Origin: Malachius bipustulatus
Taxonomy: Eukaryota > Arthropoda > Insecta > Coleoptera > Melyridae
Length of the DNA stretch: 64,000 nt
NCBI GenBank assembly: GCA_910589415.1
Contig: OU342632.1
Coordinates: forward strand, 36,903,637-36,967,636
Direction of reading: 5' to 3'
In this document: piece after piece, positions 35,705-47,862 of the stretch
Layout of the letters: every line of letters starts with the position of its first letter
Position numbering within the stretch: the stretch's first letter is position 1
Notes under the pieces: generated by a model
The model's input: the letters and a program-made list of their open reading frames with translations, nothing else
Told to the model about the DNA's origin: nothing
The model's database searches: none
Made by a program: the position numbers and the translations under genes

Positions 35705-35870
35705 AGCTCAGATCCAAAATAGTAGTCACTAGCTGACATTACTGAAAAAGCAATTTCAGAGAAGCGGAATGCAGAAACTGATGTTTAGAAGAAAATTTTC
35801 TGTTTGCCGCTTATCCAAAATAGTTTTTTTTAGTAATGTCAGTTAGTGACTACTATTTTGAATCTGAGCT
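35705..35870. mobile_element. 166-bp palindromic MITE
   Basis: AGCTCAGATCCAAAATAGTA at the left end is mirrored by TACTATTTTGAATCTGAGCT at the right end. The arms continue through GTCACTAGCTGACATTACT/AGTAATGTCAGTTAGTGAC to a core with GAAGCGGAATGCAGAAAC and TTTTCTGTTTGCCGCTTATCC. The core is shared with the decayed hairpin at 10,190-10,261. Confidence 0.85.
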
Positions 35871-36475
35871 ATAACTAAATTGTAGGTGAAAAATGAGTAG
35901 TATTCATTATAATACCCCGACCGTAAAAAATAACAAGAGTTTGGAGACAAAAACGTAGGTACCTACATTTTATTTTACTTTATTATGAATGAAGCTTGTC
36001 AGTTTGTCACATTTACATCAGATGATGTCATGAAAAGTGTGGAAGTAGAAGGAAAATATAATTTGGAGCCTGAAACAATTGCTTCATGCACGGATTACGA
36101 ATGACTTAGGTATACCTAAAACCTAAACGGCTCAATTCCATCTATAATACCTAGTCCATCATGGTAGGTATAAAATATACCTACTTATAACTAAGTATGT
36201 ATGTTCAAATGACAGTAACTATATGCCTAATCTTCTGAAACTTCAGACAGGGCAGGTACTTAAAAGTGACATAGCTGGCAATTAAAAGCAAGTTAACTCT
36301 TCATGAAGCTTGTCACTTTGACAATATAAAATACTTACACCAATCTCTAGATTTCATACATTTCTTGTATAACTTTAGGTAAATTTATATTTCTTGACTA
36401 CATACCTACTTAGAATTTACAAATAGGTGTTTCTTGGCGAATTAATGAAAATCTTGTGTGACACACGTTGCAAAA

Positions 36476-36557
36476 GGAGTGTTTAAGCACTTGAAGATTG
36501 TCAAACTCGCGGCTTCGGCCTCGTTTGACAATTTTTATCGCGTGCCTGAAACACTCC
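36476..36557. repeat. 82-bp imperfect hairpin with GC-rich tip
   Basis: GGAGTGTTTAAGCAC pairs with GTGCCTGAAACACTCC, and ATTGTCAAAC pairs with GTTTGACAAT around a CGCGGCTTCGGCC tip. Its architecture is similar to that of the hairpin at 54.48-54.60 kb. The flanking 35,871-36,475 is AT-rich without a gene. Confidence 0.7.
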
Positions 36558-36614
36558 CATCATGCACAAATACCTAGCTATATTTCTCACTACCACCTTA
36601 GTTAAGGTCATAAT

Positions 36615-37405
36615 AAAGACATGTTATTATTATTTAGTCGACTGTAATGGAAGGAAAGAAAAACATGCACGTGCTTAAAGATAATAAAAACTATATGAAC
36701 AGAAAAAACGACTTACCGAAGCAGTCACTTTCCGCAAGGGGTAGCAATACACAAAGCTCGTCATAACAATAAAAATTGTGAAAATGGAGGCAGACCCAGC
36801 CACCCCTGATTATAAATTCATAGTTTGAAACGTCATTAATGAATGTCACAATTTTTGCTTTTTTTCATTATTTTTTATTTTATTTTGTGGTTTGTATAGT
36901 TGTGGTTATAGGTAGGGAAAACGTTCCTCGTTGCTAAGTTTCTTTTTTGTCTTCGGGGGATTTAGACTTTTCAGCCTTTTGGCCCTCAAACAACAACCTT
37001 CCGATAAAAAAGTTCACTTACCGCTGCTTTTAACGCAAAAAACTCTTATTGTTGACTCCTATTAATGCCTAAGTGAAGTACTTTATCAGAGGTTGTCGTT
37101 TGATGACTGAAGCGAAGCTGAGGTCCCTAAAGCCATCGAAGGTATAGGTAAAAGAAACTTATCAAGGCATTACGGTTTTCTCGCTCCAAAACCACAAACC
37201 ATATTAAATAAAATACAAAATAAGGGAAAAATAGTGAAAATTGTTATGACGAATTTTGGTAGTGTTGCTTCTCCTGCGGACAGTGACCTGCTGCGGTAGG
37301 TAAATTCTTTCTGTCTTTATTGACTTTATTGGACTTATTTTAAGTAACGTGCATGTTTTACTTTCCATTAGATTCGACTTTTAACAATAAAATGTCAATT
37401 AAACA
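36615..37405. mobile_element. 0.8-kb foldback element
   Basis: The left arm has AACATGCACGTGCTTAAAG, ACGACTTACCGAAGCAGTCA, CGTCATAACAATAAAAATTG and TTTGTGGTTTGTATAG. The right arm has, in mirrored order, ACCACAAACCAT, ATAGTGAAAATTGTTATGAC, CAGTGACCTGCTGCGGTAGG and AAGTAACGTGCATGTTTTAC. The arms cover most of the element and the spacer is short. No transposase is encoded. Confidence 0.8.
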
Positions 37406-39010
37406 AGGTTGTAGAGGGAGAAAAAACCATTAGGCCCTTAGGTTGAAAAACTCTTACAGTGGGTAGGTATTATAAATGCTCATTAAAAGCATAACGGGCA
37501 GTTTTCTGTGACGGTTGTCAAAGCTAAAATCGACCCCAAACAATTTTTATTAACATTTTTGTAATCATTTTCATGTCAAGAATAGATAGGTAAATTAAAA
37601 AACTGTCCATCACTTAGACTTGATACCTTCTTCAGAAATGGCCACAGTCTCTGCTCGTTAAGGTAATGGGCCTTTATATTACCCACTGTTAATGTTTTTT
37701 TTACTTAGTTGCGCAGTAACCGAAAGTGTGACCAAAAGTCGAAGATCCGCCTTTTTTGTGTCAAAATTCGACATTCACTTTTAATTAAAAAACTTTTTAT
37801 AGGTACAATTTGTGTTTCGTTAAAAAGGTAGGTGATCGTTATACTTTGTTCCAGTTGTATACTGCAATGCAAATGTCATAATGCAACACATAAAATTATT
37901 TTACAAAAATACTCTGACAATTCGGTCTTGTGTTATCTGATCACATCAGTTTGCAACAAAGTGTTGCACGTCCTCTCATTTCCCTATAGTTTAAGAAACG
38001 GCCCACCTGTATGGAATTTTTATTAAAAGGAAAAAGCATCTTGTAAGTCAGTTGTGAGAGATTCAAAATAATTGAAGAAAAACGAAAAAAAAAGAAGATG
38101 GCGTGACAGCGAAACATCAATTTCGCTATTGCTATACTGCGGCACATCCGCAACAGAAATTTCTTCCTGCGCAAGAAGAGTAAGAGGACTTCTTGTAACA
38201 ATTAAATGGGAGTTGAACAAAATGGAGTATAGCGAGTTATTTGCGGATTTAGCATTCTAACAGTCTTGTCAATTGTCAATTGAATACTTTCTTTTTAGTT
38301 CTGGTTATTCTGTGATAACGAGATCCGGTTCGGTTCTCTCAAAGATATCTCTAAGTGAAGTGTGCATATATTAAAAGAGTAATTTCTGAATCTAATTAAT
38401 CTATAACTGCAAAGAAAGGTCAAAAGACAATGATGAGTATATGAAATTAATTAACACAGATTCCTACTTGTGGTTGCACACCTATTGTTTTTGAACGGCA
38501 TATCAAAAGCGGTCGTAGCGGACTCTCAGACATAACCGCAAGTATTTTTGTGCTTACAAAACGTTTTAACCACCATCATGAAACCATCCGCTATAATTAT
38601 TTTCGGTTAATTTGCTTTTTTAATCAGAAGATTGCTATCTAAAGTAGCGTTTTAAAAGATGTGAAAACCTCCGGTGTAGACACATGCATGGGATTGGATT
38701 AAGTACTTACCTAGGTACCTATTATAAATACTAGGCGATTCATGAAACATTAATTGACCTCATATATTTTTTTGTATTTTTTTGTATAATAGAAAATTTT
38801 AAATTATTTAAAATATTAGTGGAGGACATCCGGGAACTCTATATTTATGCATGAGCTGCATATAAGTGATTTATGCATCCCAGTTGAAGCACTTTAGTTT
38901 TTTAAGTCACATGGAGACAAGAACCTGTCGTTATTTAGCTCGCAACTTTAGAAAAATGAGATTCACGTCATCACCTGCACCGAAGCTTGCTTCAACAAAA
39001 CATCATGCAG
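37406..39010. other. AT-rich DNA, no gene supported
   Basis: Overlapping small frames at 37,832-38,260 on both strands have no recognisable content. A weak inverted similarity may exist between about 37,430-37,500 and 37,600-37,700. Confidence 0.4.
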
Positions 39011-39014
39011 CAAA

Positions 39015-41110
39015 ATGTGAGTATGAGTACCTAAGTGATAATATTGGAGAATCTTGAGAAAGAAACCAATCATGCATGACGTATAAAATTGAGAAATTCA
39101 TCTGGGTATCTCCCCCAACGTCAGGGGAGACTGTTTCAGGAATCTCTCTGCGCATGCACATTTTCTTTGAAAGCAACGAATTAATTGATAGATACCATAG
39201 TAGAGCAGGGAAATCGCTTTCTCTTGTGTCAAGTAGGCATCCTACCGAAGAGGTACGCATTCCCAGGAGGCAGCGGACATTCACTGATCAATTCTCCACT
39301 AAAATTCAGTCAATAGTAGGAACTGAGGGAGTTTTAGTAAGAATGTATCATCGATTTTATCATCTCAGTAGGAGAAGAGAGATAATAGGTATGCAACGAA
39401 GGGAGAGTAAAAGAGTGAGGTTCGGGAATCTTGAGAAAAAACTAAACAAGCGCATGACGTGAAATTGAGAAATTCATCTGGATATCTCAGCTAACGTCAT
39501 CATGCAGGGTAGCTTGCTTCAAGAATTTCTTTTGCATGTTTTCTGCTCATGGACCTCTACCGAAGAGGTACCATTCCCAGGAGGCAGCGGATATACGCTG
39601 ACGAATTCTGTTCTACAATCCATAGTCAATTGTATTTTGGGAATTTTAATAAGAAAATTATAATCGATTTGATATACGCCTCAGAATAAAGAGAAGACAG
39701 CTAATTGATGTAGCAAAAATTACATGTAAGTGAGAGAGTAAGGTTTGTGAGGGAATCTTGAGTAAAATCCCACCATGTATGACGTCAAACTGATAAATTC
39801 GTGGGGGTATATCCGACAACGTCAGGGGAGATTGTCTTAAGAATTTCTTCGCATGTTTCTTTGAAACCAACGAACTAATTGGTAAGTGGTAACATAGTTA
39901 AACCGGGAGGTCAATTCTTCACGAATTTTTCACTGAAATCCAGTCAATATAGTACTGCGGGAATTTCAGTAGGTATACCTACCTAAGAAAGTTATCATCG
40001 AGTTTATACGCCTCAGTAGGAGAAGTGAGATAATAGCAATTAAGTGTGAGTGAGGGAGTAAGGTTAGGGAATCTTGTGAGAGAAAATCCACGAATGCATG
40101 ACGTCAAATTGAGGAATTCATCCGGGTCTCCACCAACGTCAGGGCACACTGTTTCAAGAATTTCTTTGCTTATTTTTTTTTAATCAACAAAACTAATTAT
40201 TGGTAACATAGTAGAGCAGGGAAATCGACTTTCATGTATCCTGCATAGACGCGCGCCTACCGAAGGGTATACCATTCCCAGAAAACAGCGAACATGCATT
40301 GACGAATTTTCCGCTGAAATCCAGTCAATATACCTACTGCGGGACTTTTAGTAAAAAAGTTATCGATTTGATACGCCTCAGTATAGGATAAGAGAGCTAT
40401 AGGTATAGCAATTACCTACATGTGAGCGAGAGAGTGGAGATTCGGGAATTTTGCATGAGAAAAACCAACCATGCATGACGTCAAATTGAGAAATTCATCC
40501 GGGTATCTCCGCCAACGTCAGGGGACACAGTTTCAAGAATTTGTTTGCTTATTTTTTTTAAATCAACGGAACTAATTATTGGTAACATAGAGCAGGGAAA
40601 TCGACTTACAGTATGTTTCATGTATCCTGCATAGACGCGCGCCTACCGAAGGGTACCATTCCCAGAAAACAACGAACATGCACTAACCAATTTTCTACTG
40701 AAATCCAGTCAATGGTACCTACTGCGGGACTTTTAGTGAAAAATTTATGGATTTGATACGCCTCAGTAGGATAAGAGAGCTTATAGGTATGGCAATTACC
40801 TACATGTGAGCGAGAGAGTGAGATTCGGGAAGTGTGCATGAGAAAAACTAACCATGCATGACGTCAAATTGAGAAATTGATCCAGGTATCTTCACCAACC
40901 TCTGGGGAGTCTGTTTCAAGAACGTCTTTGTATATTTTCTTTGACACTAACGAAATAATTGGTAACATAGTAGAGCAGGAAGATCGATTTCCCGTGTGTG
41001 ATATATCTCGCGTGCAATGTCTACCGAAGAGATACCATTAGTTTGTAATCAATAGTACTGCGGTAATTTTAGTGAGAAATTTATCATCGATTTGATCCGT
41101 CTCAGAAGGG
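39015..41110. repeat. Six-copy tandem repeat (~0.32-0.38 kb) with CRE-like sites
   Basis: The landmark CATGCATGACGTCAAATTGA or close variants occurs at about 39,070, 39,445, 39,772, 40,095, 40,468 and 40,853. Each unit continues with TTCATC.GGGTATCT, CCAACGTCAGGGGA, GTTTCAAGAATTTCTTTG, AGAGCAGGGAAATCGA, CCGAAG.GGTACCATTCCCA, ATCCAGTCAATA.TACTG, TATCATCGATTTGATACGCC and GAGAGAGTGAGATTCGGGA. Copies are clearly diverged with indels, so this is an old local amplification. The 128-codon + strand frame at 39,076-39,462 and the 73-codon minus-strand frame at 40,618-40,839 sit inside single units and are not conserved between copies. Confidence 0.9.
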
Positions 41111-43140
41111 CACTATTAAAAATCGGAAAAACTATCACTGTCTCTTCTAAGAACAAAGTTACCTACTTCTTCATTCTTGTCATGGGTATATAAAAGTATA
41201 TCTACAATTTATATTTTACCACCGTCATATTCACCGTGGTAGAAGTAAATTTCGTTATTACGGTAGGTAGATTGTAAGCATTGAGGATTGGTATGCAAAA
41301 TTAGACTGGCACGATCATTTTTTATAAGCAAATATTTAGCAACAATCCATTTGAATGACAAACTTGAAAACTCCATCATGACACTCTAAAGATTAAAGTA
41401 TAACCTTTGAACCGAACAGTCAACTAAATAAAAAAATGCACGAAAATTGATTCAAGACGACATGTCATTGTATACATGACATACCTCTGTAAATTTATTA
41501 TACGATACATATCATTACGTCCCAAATCGACAAAAGAACACCTCACCGGCACCTCCTTTTACAGACCCACAAATGATACGTCGAAGTCCTCCTTCGCTCC
41601 ACCAGAAAAATTACACACTTTACACCTCACGGCGAAGAAGGCATTCTTGATGTAACTTCTGCCCAGCCGACGGCAGGTCGATGAACGTGCTCAATGATAT
41701 TTACATGACGAATGTGCATCGAATACTTATCGGATATCGTTTTGCTTGTGACATTATTGGATGTTGATTGCCGATAGAGTGTTTTATGGTTCTCTCTCAT
41801 ACAGAGCGTGCTCAATCAAAGCTCTATTTGCTGTGCCCGGTACTCGACCATATTTCAACTTCAATCACATCTAGCGAGAGGCTGATTTATTTCCGTATAT
41901 ATAAAAGATATCAATGCGAAGATGGAAGAACTGCTGATGGAAGCAACGATATAAGTCTTTGATCAACAGTGTGAGAGGCTAATTATTTCCAAATTTTTTA
42001 CATGTTTTACATGAGAAGAGTAGCTTTTTATCATAAAATATTCTCATAATTAAATCTGCGAGACCGCTAAACCTAGTGAAAATCACCCAAAATCAATTAC
42101 TGTCAGTTTTAGTGCTATGGGAGACCAGAATCTGACCCTCTTGCTGACAGGTAATAATTTATTTGCTTCAGTACCTATTAATTTGAGTTCCTATTATATT
42201 CTACCTTTATCAAATCTTGACCTAAATTTATAAAAAAAGTTGTGATGTATGATAAACCGTCCATTCGGCTTCGATTTTTGTATACCTATATGTATACGAG
42301 ATCTTGGAAATTTATTTTTCTTATTTTTGGTCAGGAATTGGCGTTCTTCTTAAAATAGTTGACAGAGGAATTCAACCATGCAATCTAAAAAAAATTATCT
42401 TTTATTCATTCATTTTCTTTATTTTGATAAGCGCATAAATGCATATTTATAGCATATCAAATTTATCCCTTCAAACTAAGCATATAAAATAAAATTTCGG
42501 AGCAAGCTTTTTACATAAAGATTAGAGAATCCACTAGGTATAGATGATTCTTGTGAGAGATAATCTGGAGCAATAAATGTCCTAAAAACCTGAAGATTAA
42601 TGTCGGCTGAGATTCGCTATTTGAGCCCGATCAAGAGACGAGAAGTCTCAAATTTTTTTTGGTCAGCTTTTCTCAGAATAATTAACAGAAAGAAGAAGGA
42701 TGCTGAAGAGTTTGCCATTTGTATGAGGTCAGATAAAGACAATTTCGGTGGCTCGCTCTGAAGTATAATATCGAAAGACAATAATAGTGATGTCCAGGAC
42801 AAACGGATTTAGTTGGTTAAAACCAGACACTCCCCTGGGAGAAACCATACCCAAGGGATCCATCAAGATTTCCCCGCCACCAAAAAAAACGTTTGGGTCG
42901 TATGTGCGAGATATGAATGTACTGCTATAGAAGGATTCGAAGCTGCTGGGAGCTACTACGGATGAAAGCCCAGCTAAAAACAAGCATAAAAGAAAAAAAA
43001 TAAGGCATCAGAATCTAGCCTATTAAACCATCAAGAAATCACAATAATGGCTTGTCTTGTTGGCTAAATGAAAATTTTTTCTTGAGGATTTTTTTTTAAA
43101 TGTTTCGAACCTCCATGAACGAATACCTCTTGTGATTTAT
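41111..43140. other. AT-rich DNA, no gene supported
   Basis: A minus-strand frame at 42,729-42,983 (with NVFFGGGEILMDPLGMVSPR) is less AT-biased than most but was not recognised. Nothing else is clear. Confidence 0.35.
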
Positions 43141-43149
43141 TATAAAAAT

Positions 43150-43690
43150 AATGTGGTGGTCGGTTGTTTTTATGTAGGATTATATCCGCGATTTAAACTG
43201 ATGGAGCGAGTAGACCTATTCGGTAGAGAAAGTAGAGAAAGACATATTCGGGTATAGCGAATTTCAAAGCACCTCAATTCTGGGGAGGGAGAAACGATCT
43301 TTATAGTGTAGTTCTGCAGCATGTGGAGACCAACAGTATATTGGTGCACCCAGAGCTAGAAGGAAAATTAGGGTCGCAGGTTCTCTAAATAGCATTTAAA
43401 TGAAAATACCGTCAACAGGCAGAGGTCGGGCGTTCTTAAGGATGTTAGATAGTCAGTCAGAGACATAACGGTTATGATGGGGATTGCTCTTCTGCTCTCA
43501 TTTGGATAGAGTCGAGGAGCTTCGCAGAGTATTTAGGAGAAGAGCCATATGGATGAGTGCAATATTCGATTGTTGGTCGGATTTGTGCCTGAAAATGCCA
43601 GTAGGTGTCCTTTTGTTTTGTAGAAGAATTCCAGTTTTTTGGGCATCTCCCTTGACAAGCAACATGAGTTTCCAAAGACATATTTCAATT
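43150..43690 (-). pseudogene. Decayed non-LTR retrotransposon C-terminal fragment
   Basis: Minus strand 43,681-43,480 includes RPTIEYCTHPYGSSPKYSAK followed by LLDSIQMRAE, directly comparable with SLEYCSHVWSSAPKHTLRLL-DSIQKRAI in the copy at 28.7-29.4 kb. Weak downstream similarity includes HYKDRFSLPRIE and, near 43,200, a frame resembling the final VFP..YN..FK block. This is the same or a sister family, more degraded. Confidence 0.7.
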
Positions 43691-43885
43691 AATTTGGTCA
43701 GGTCTAAGGATGATTAAAGAAGAACGGTGTTTTATATAACGCTTTCCTTTATTAAGCTTTTATTTATAGCTCGTCTCCAAGGAATTTAGCTCGACAAGAT
43801 AAAGAACTACTTCGCTGTACTGAAGCACTCCAAAAGACCGCGATAGTGCCTGCCACTAAAACACTCTAGCTAAGTTCCCCCTCTC

Positions 43886-44609
43886 GGATTTCGTATAAGG
43901 GGTGGCCGTTCTTGAATCTTGAATTTAAGGGATGAAATCTTGTATCTTGGTACGGTTGTACGTAAAAAAGTACTAATACAAGTACTAATACTAATACTAA
44001 TACATACTAAATTCTTGAAAATGACACTTTAATGGGTGGAAAGGGTTTTTTCGATTTTACAACAAAATGGTCAAACGGTGGTGAAAATGGGGCTAGAAAA
44101 AAGTTGTAGATTTTAAGTTTCTCTGCAATATGCATAAAAAATTAAAAAATTACATGCTTGGTACGAATACAGAGGGCGCCAAAAGTCGATCGGCGCATTC
44201 TTTTTGATAATTAATTCAAGTCATTGCATTTTCACCAAATTCATAATCAGGGGGTTTTCGGAAACGCTAATTTAGGTATTGATATAGCATTTTCAAAAAG
44301 CAAAATGGTGGATCCAATATGGCGGACGACTTTCATTTAAGTCCATCGTATTATTAGGGCGTTTTCGGGGATATTGATTCAGAATCCTTTTTGCCCCCAA
44401 AAACGCCCCCTATATAACTCTATCTCCAGGGTCAGGGTGGTGTGGAAACGAGTTGGAAAATGGAAGTTGGAAAACAGAAGTGGCTGGATATATCCTCCTT
44501 AACAATTTTTGTATAATAGCGTATTTTTTACGTACCTACAACCGATATTTACCGAGATACATTATTTCATCCCTTAAATTCAAAATAGTGGATTCCTCTT
44601 ACGGAATCC
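43886..44609. mobile_element. 0.72-kb foldback element
   Basis: GGATTTCGTATAAGG, TTTAAGGGATGAAAT, TGTATCTTGGTA and GTACGTAAAAAAGTAC on the left are mirrored by TTTTTTACGTACCTACAACC, ACCGAGATACAT, ATTTCATCCCTTAAATTC and CCTCTTACGGAATCC on the right. A short (TACTAA)n stretch lies just inside the left arm. Confidence 0.75.
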
Positions 44610-46307
44610 AAGGGGGGAAGCTTGATTGGAATGTTCTAGTGGCAACCCCTACCTATTAAAATTTAATTAAACTTCTAATTAACGCAATTTAAAAGTAGGT
44701 AGGGACTATTTGACTGGACTATTAATTTTTAATGAAAATATTTCGCAATTCACGAGACACCAGTGCCATTAATTTGATTGTTCTATAAACAAAACGCTCA
44801 TGATGACTCAATTGTCCAAAGCACTTATCAATTTAACATAACAAAAGCTTCAAAGGAGCTTATTTTTCTAAACCTTTAAATCAAACTTGATGACACTATA
44901 ATAGAATGAGCATTTCCTATGAACCGATCAAAACTACCTGCTACCTGCTAGAATATACGTATAAAGAGGTATCATAGCCTTCTATACTTCAAGCAACGTT
45001 AATGTAACTATATACTCCAATATGCAAATCCAATTCGAAATATTTACTGAACCGGAACGTCCTAATTAATTTCTCAGGAAATGCTTTAAAAAATTACAAC
45101 ACCAAATCCGGTCTTATAAAACTTCTAACGCAGCCAGCATTAAAATGACTGATTCTTTTGACATTTTGCATGCAATATACTATTTAAATCGTAATTATTA
45201 TTTTTTGTGTCTATAGATTATTTTATGCTCATCATATAGAACATTTTATGGTCTATAGCTATAGATCTAAGTCCATAAGAACGAATATAAATTTAAAATA
45301 CTTCGAATAATTTCAAAAAAAATATTGAATCCTTATGAATATCAAAAGAAGAATATTCAAAAAACGTGACTACAAATTTATTTAATTTCTGCAACAGCCC
45401 AAACGTGTAGCCAAAGCCGAAGTAAATTCCACTACCTGGCTCCATTTTCCCATATAGTTATGTTTTATTTGACAGAACGAAAAGGGAAGTATCTTAATTT
45501 AATACTGAAGCCAGATTATGACACAGATTTAAATATTAATTCATGATTTAATAAACTTAATTAATAATTGCATGGATTCGAAACATTCTAGAAAGTTGAA
45601 CTCATAACGAAGGTGCATATACAAAAATGTATACCTACTAGGTACTACACAAAAAAGCTTTTTGGGGTTTCCTCACCGACAAACCAGTAACTAGATTTTT
45701 GTCCAAATTTTTTATGGAGTATTCTCGAATTTCTGCAATGTCGAGGTTTGTGTATGGCTGAATGCAATACGGAATTACTTACATGACTATGGCACAATTT
45801 TCAATAATTGAAATTTTCAGCCTGCTTTATAACCACCAAAAGTTTAATGACCCTTTAACATGCTTGAATGATTTATTCAGGACTCCCTGCGGACGCTCTG
45901 TACAAATTTCTGTACAAAATTCAGACAGTTTCTGCTACGAAATCCCGCAAAAACGTCAAAAAATCATTTAAAGATGGCTCAACTTTGAGGCAAAAGGATT
46001 TTTCTCATCACGCAAAAGAGGTCTTCCTATTATAGATTGTTCAAAGCATTTCCAAATTCTTTGCAACCGCTTCATCTGGTAGAGGATTGTTTTTACCACT
46101 ACTTTTTTGACCATAGATGCTATTTAAGAACATTTTTCCTGGCACATTTGGGTTTATTGGAGTCTTTGGTACCCGTTGTTTCATTCTTTGAGCTCCATTA
46201 GCCCCCCCCCCTGATAGATCTCCTGTAACTTTTTCGTATCTTCTCCTGCAATAACGTTGGAGAAACAGTTTTTGCATGAAAATAGGTTCGTGATACTTAT
46301 GCATGAT
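44610..46307. other. AT-rich DNA, no gene supported
   Basis: A 69-codon + frame at 45,762-45,971 and an 87-codon minus frame at 46,041-46,304 (with GDLSGGGANGAQRMKQRVPK) were not recognised and lack splice context. Confidence 0.35.
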
Positions 46308-46809
46308 GTCTAGAATGATTCATTCACACTGTTGACGACCTAAGAAACTATCGTCTTGTAACCGAATGGTCAATTTTGCAAATTTTTACAGCACGTTTCA
46401 GACAACTGTAACTTTCACAATTTTAATTTTTTTGTCATTGCAAAATTGAAAGTAAAACAACCTATTTACTTACCAATAAAACTACCAAAACTCACACAGA
46501 ATGTTTTAAGCTCACAATAAAATGAGCATTACAAATATAATGACATGTGAGATGTCGCATAGGTGCATTTACTTAGTAACCAGAGATTTGCCTCTGACCA
46601 AAGACACCTGATGAGAAACTGCCTCGCATCAACATTTCAAATAAAAGGTTTGGACCGGGAGCTGAGACCGCTGTTTGAATTTTGACAATTTTATTGGTAA
46701 GTATAAGTTGTTTGTCTTCAAACTTGCGATGACAAAGCAAAAATTTTCTTTCGGTTACAAGGTAAATGGTTTCTTAGGTCTTCAACAGTGTAAGTGAATC
46801 ATTTTAGAC
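46308..46809. mobile_element. 502-bp MITE with ~65-bp terminal inverted repeats
   Basis: GTCTAGAATGATTCATTCAC followed by ACTGTTGACGACCTAAGAAA and TCTTGTAACCGA on the left is mirrored by TCGGTTACAAGG, TTTCTTAGGTCTTCAACAGT and AAGTGAATCATTTTAGAC on the right. No coding capacity is present. The superfamily is unassigned because no target duplication is obvious. Confidence 0.8.
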
Positions 46810-47387
46810 CACCACAAGTGTAGATAAGCTTACCTGTTTTCATGCAAAAATTATTTTTTAACGTTCTTGCAGGAGGTACGACCGTACGAAGAAGTTGCAG
46901 AAGACTTAATAAGGGGCTAGAGTTGAAAGAATGGAGTCAGCGGGTACCAGATACTTGAAATGTGCCAGTAAAATGTTTTAAATAACATCTAATGGTCAAA
47001 AAGCAGTATAGTAAGTAAAACAATCCCTACCGCAGATGAATAAGTTGCAAAGACTTTGGAAACACTTTGAACAATTAACAGTTATTGAGAAACTTCTTTT
47101 GTGATGGGAAAAATCGATTTGACTTAAAACTTTAGCCAAATTTTTGAGAACATTTTGTGGACGTTTTTGCTGGATTCCGAAGAAGAAACTGCCTCCCCAC
47201 AACTAATTACGATATCAGCTAATATTTGGTAGAGAGCCCTATAACATTTGTCATAGGGCTCAAATTTCAATTGAAAATCGTGGGAATTTTTATTGACGAG
47301 TAGTCAATAAGTTAAGTCAAATCACTCCTAATGCAGACATACACAAATCTGAAGAGCTGCAGAACTTCGAGAATACCATTGCTGCTT

Positions 47388-47414
47388 GATCTGGGAGTTC
47401 AGAACTCCCAGATC
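47388..47414. repeat. 27-bp near-perfect palindrome
   Basis: GATCTGGGAGTTC and GAACTCCCAGATC flank a single central base. This may be a binding site for a dimeric factor or chance. The surrounding 46,810-47,780 shows no gene. Confidence 0.6.
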
Positions 47415-47782
47415 TTCGTGGACGATATGGTTAGATACTTATTGATTTAATTGCTTTTATGGAACAGCTCAAATAAGAACTTAGGTACTTAGATACATAA
47501 AAAAAGTATTTCCAAAAAAAAAACCGATCCTTAAAATTTGACAGATGTTTCTATAGTTCCAAGCCCCAGCAACAGATTGCTGCATGCTGCATATTCATAT
47601 AATTAGCTTGAAGGATTTGTTTAATGGATATGTTATAACACTTTATTCCTTTTAATCAATTACAGTCTGCTCTTGCAACTATGTAGTTAAATTTAAATAA
47701 AACAGAGCCGTTTCGTATTTAAATATGAAACCTCTAACAAAGCTACTAATGGGCAAATAATTAAATTAACTACTTTGATTAA

Positions 47783-47862
47783 CTGATGGATGATAAATAA
47801 AACACTACTGTTTAAAAAAAATCTACTGTATAATGATGGATATTTTATTTATCATCCATCAG
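47783..47862. repeat. 80-bp hairpin
   Basis: CTGATGGATGATAAATAAAA pairs perfectly with TTTTATTTATCATCCATCAG across a loop of about 40 bases, which can itself pair partly (CACTACTG/CTACTGTA). It could be a mini-MITE or a small-RNA hairpin. 47,863-49,170 to the right shows no gene. Confidence 0.7.

Noticed and set aside
39076..39462. 128-codon + strand frame
   Set aside because: It covers one unit and part of the next in the tandem repeat, and is not open in the sister units.
42729..42983. 84-codon minus-strand frame with a Gly-rich stretch
   Set aside because: Considered as a LINE endonuclease fragment, but no diagnostic motif was found.
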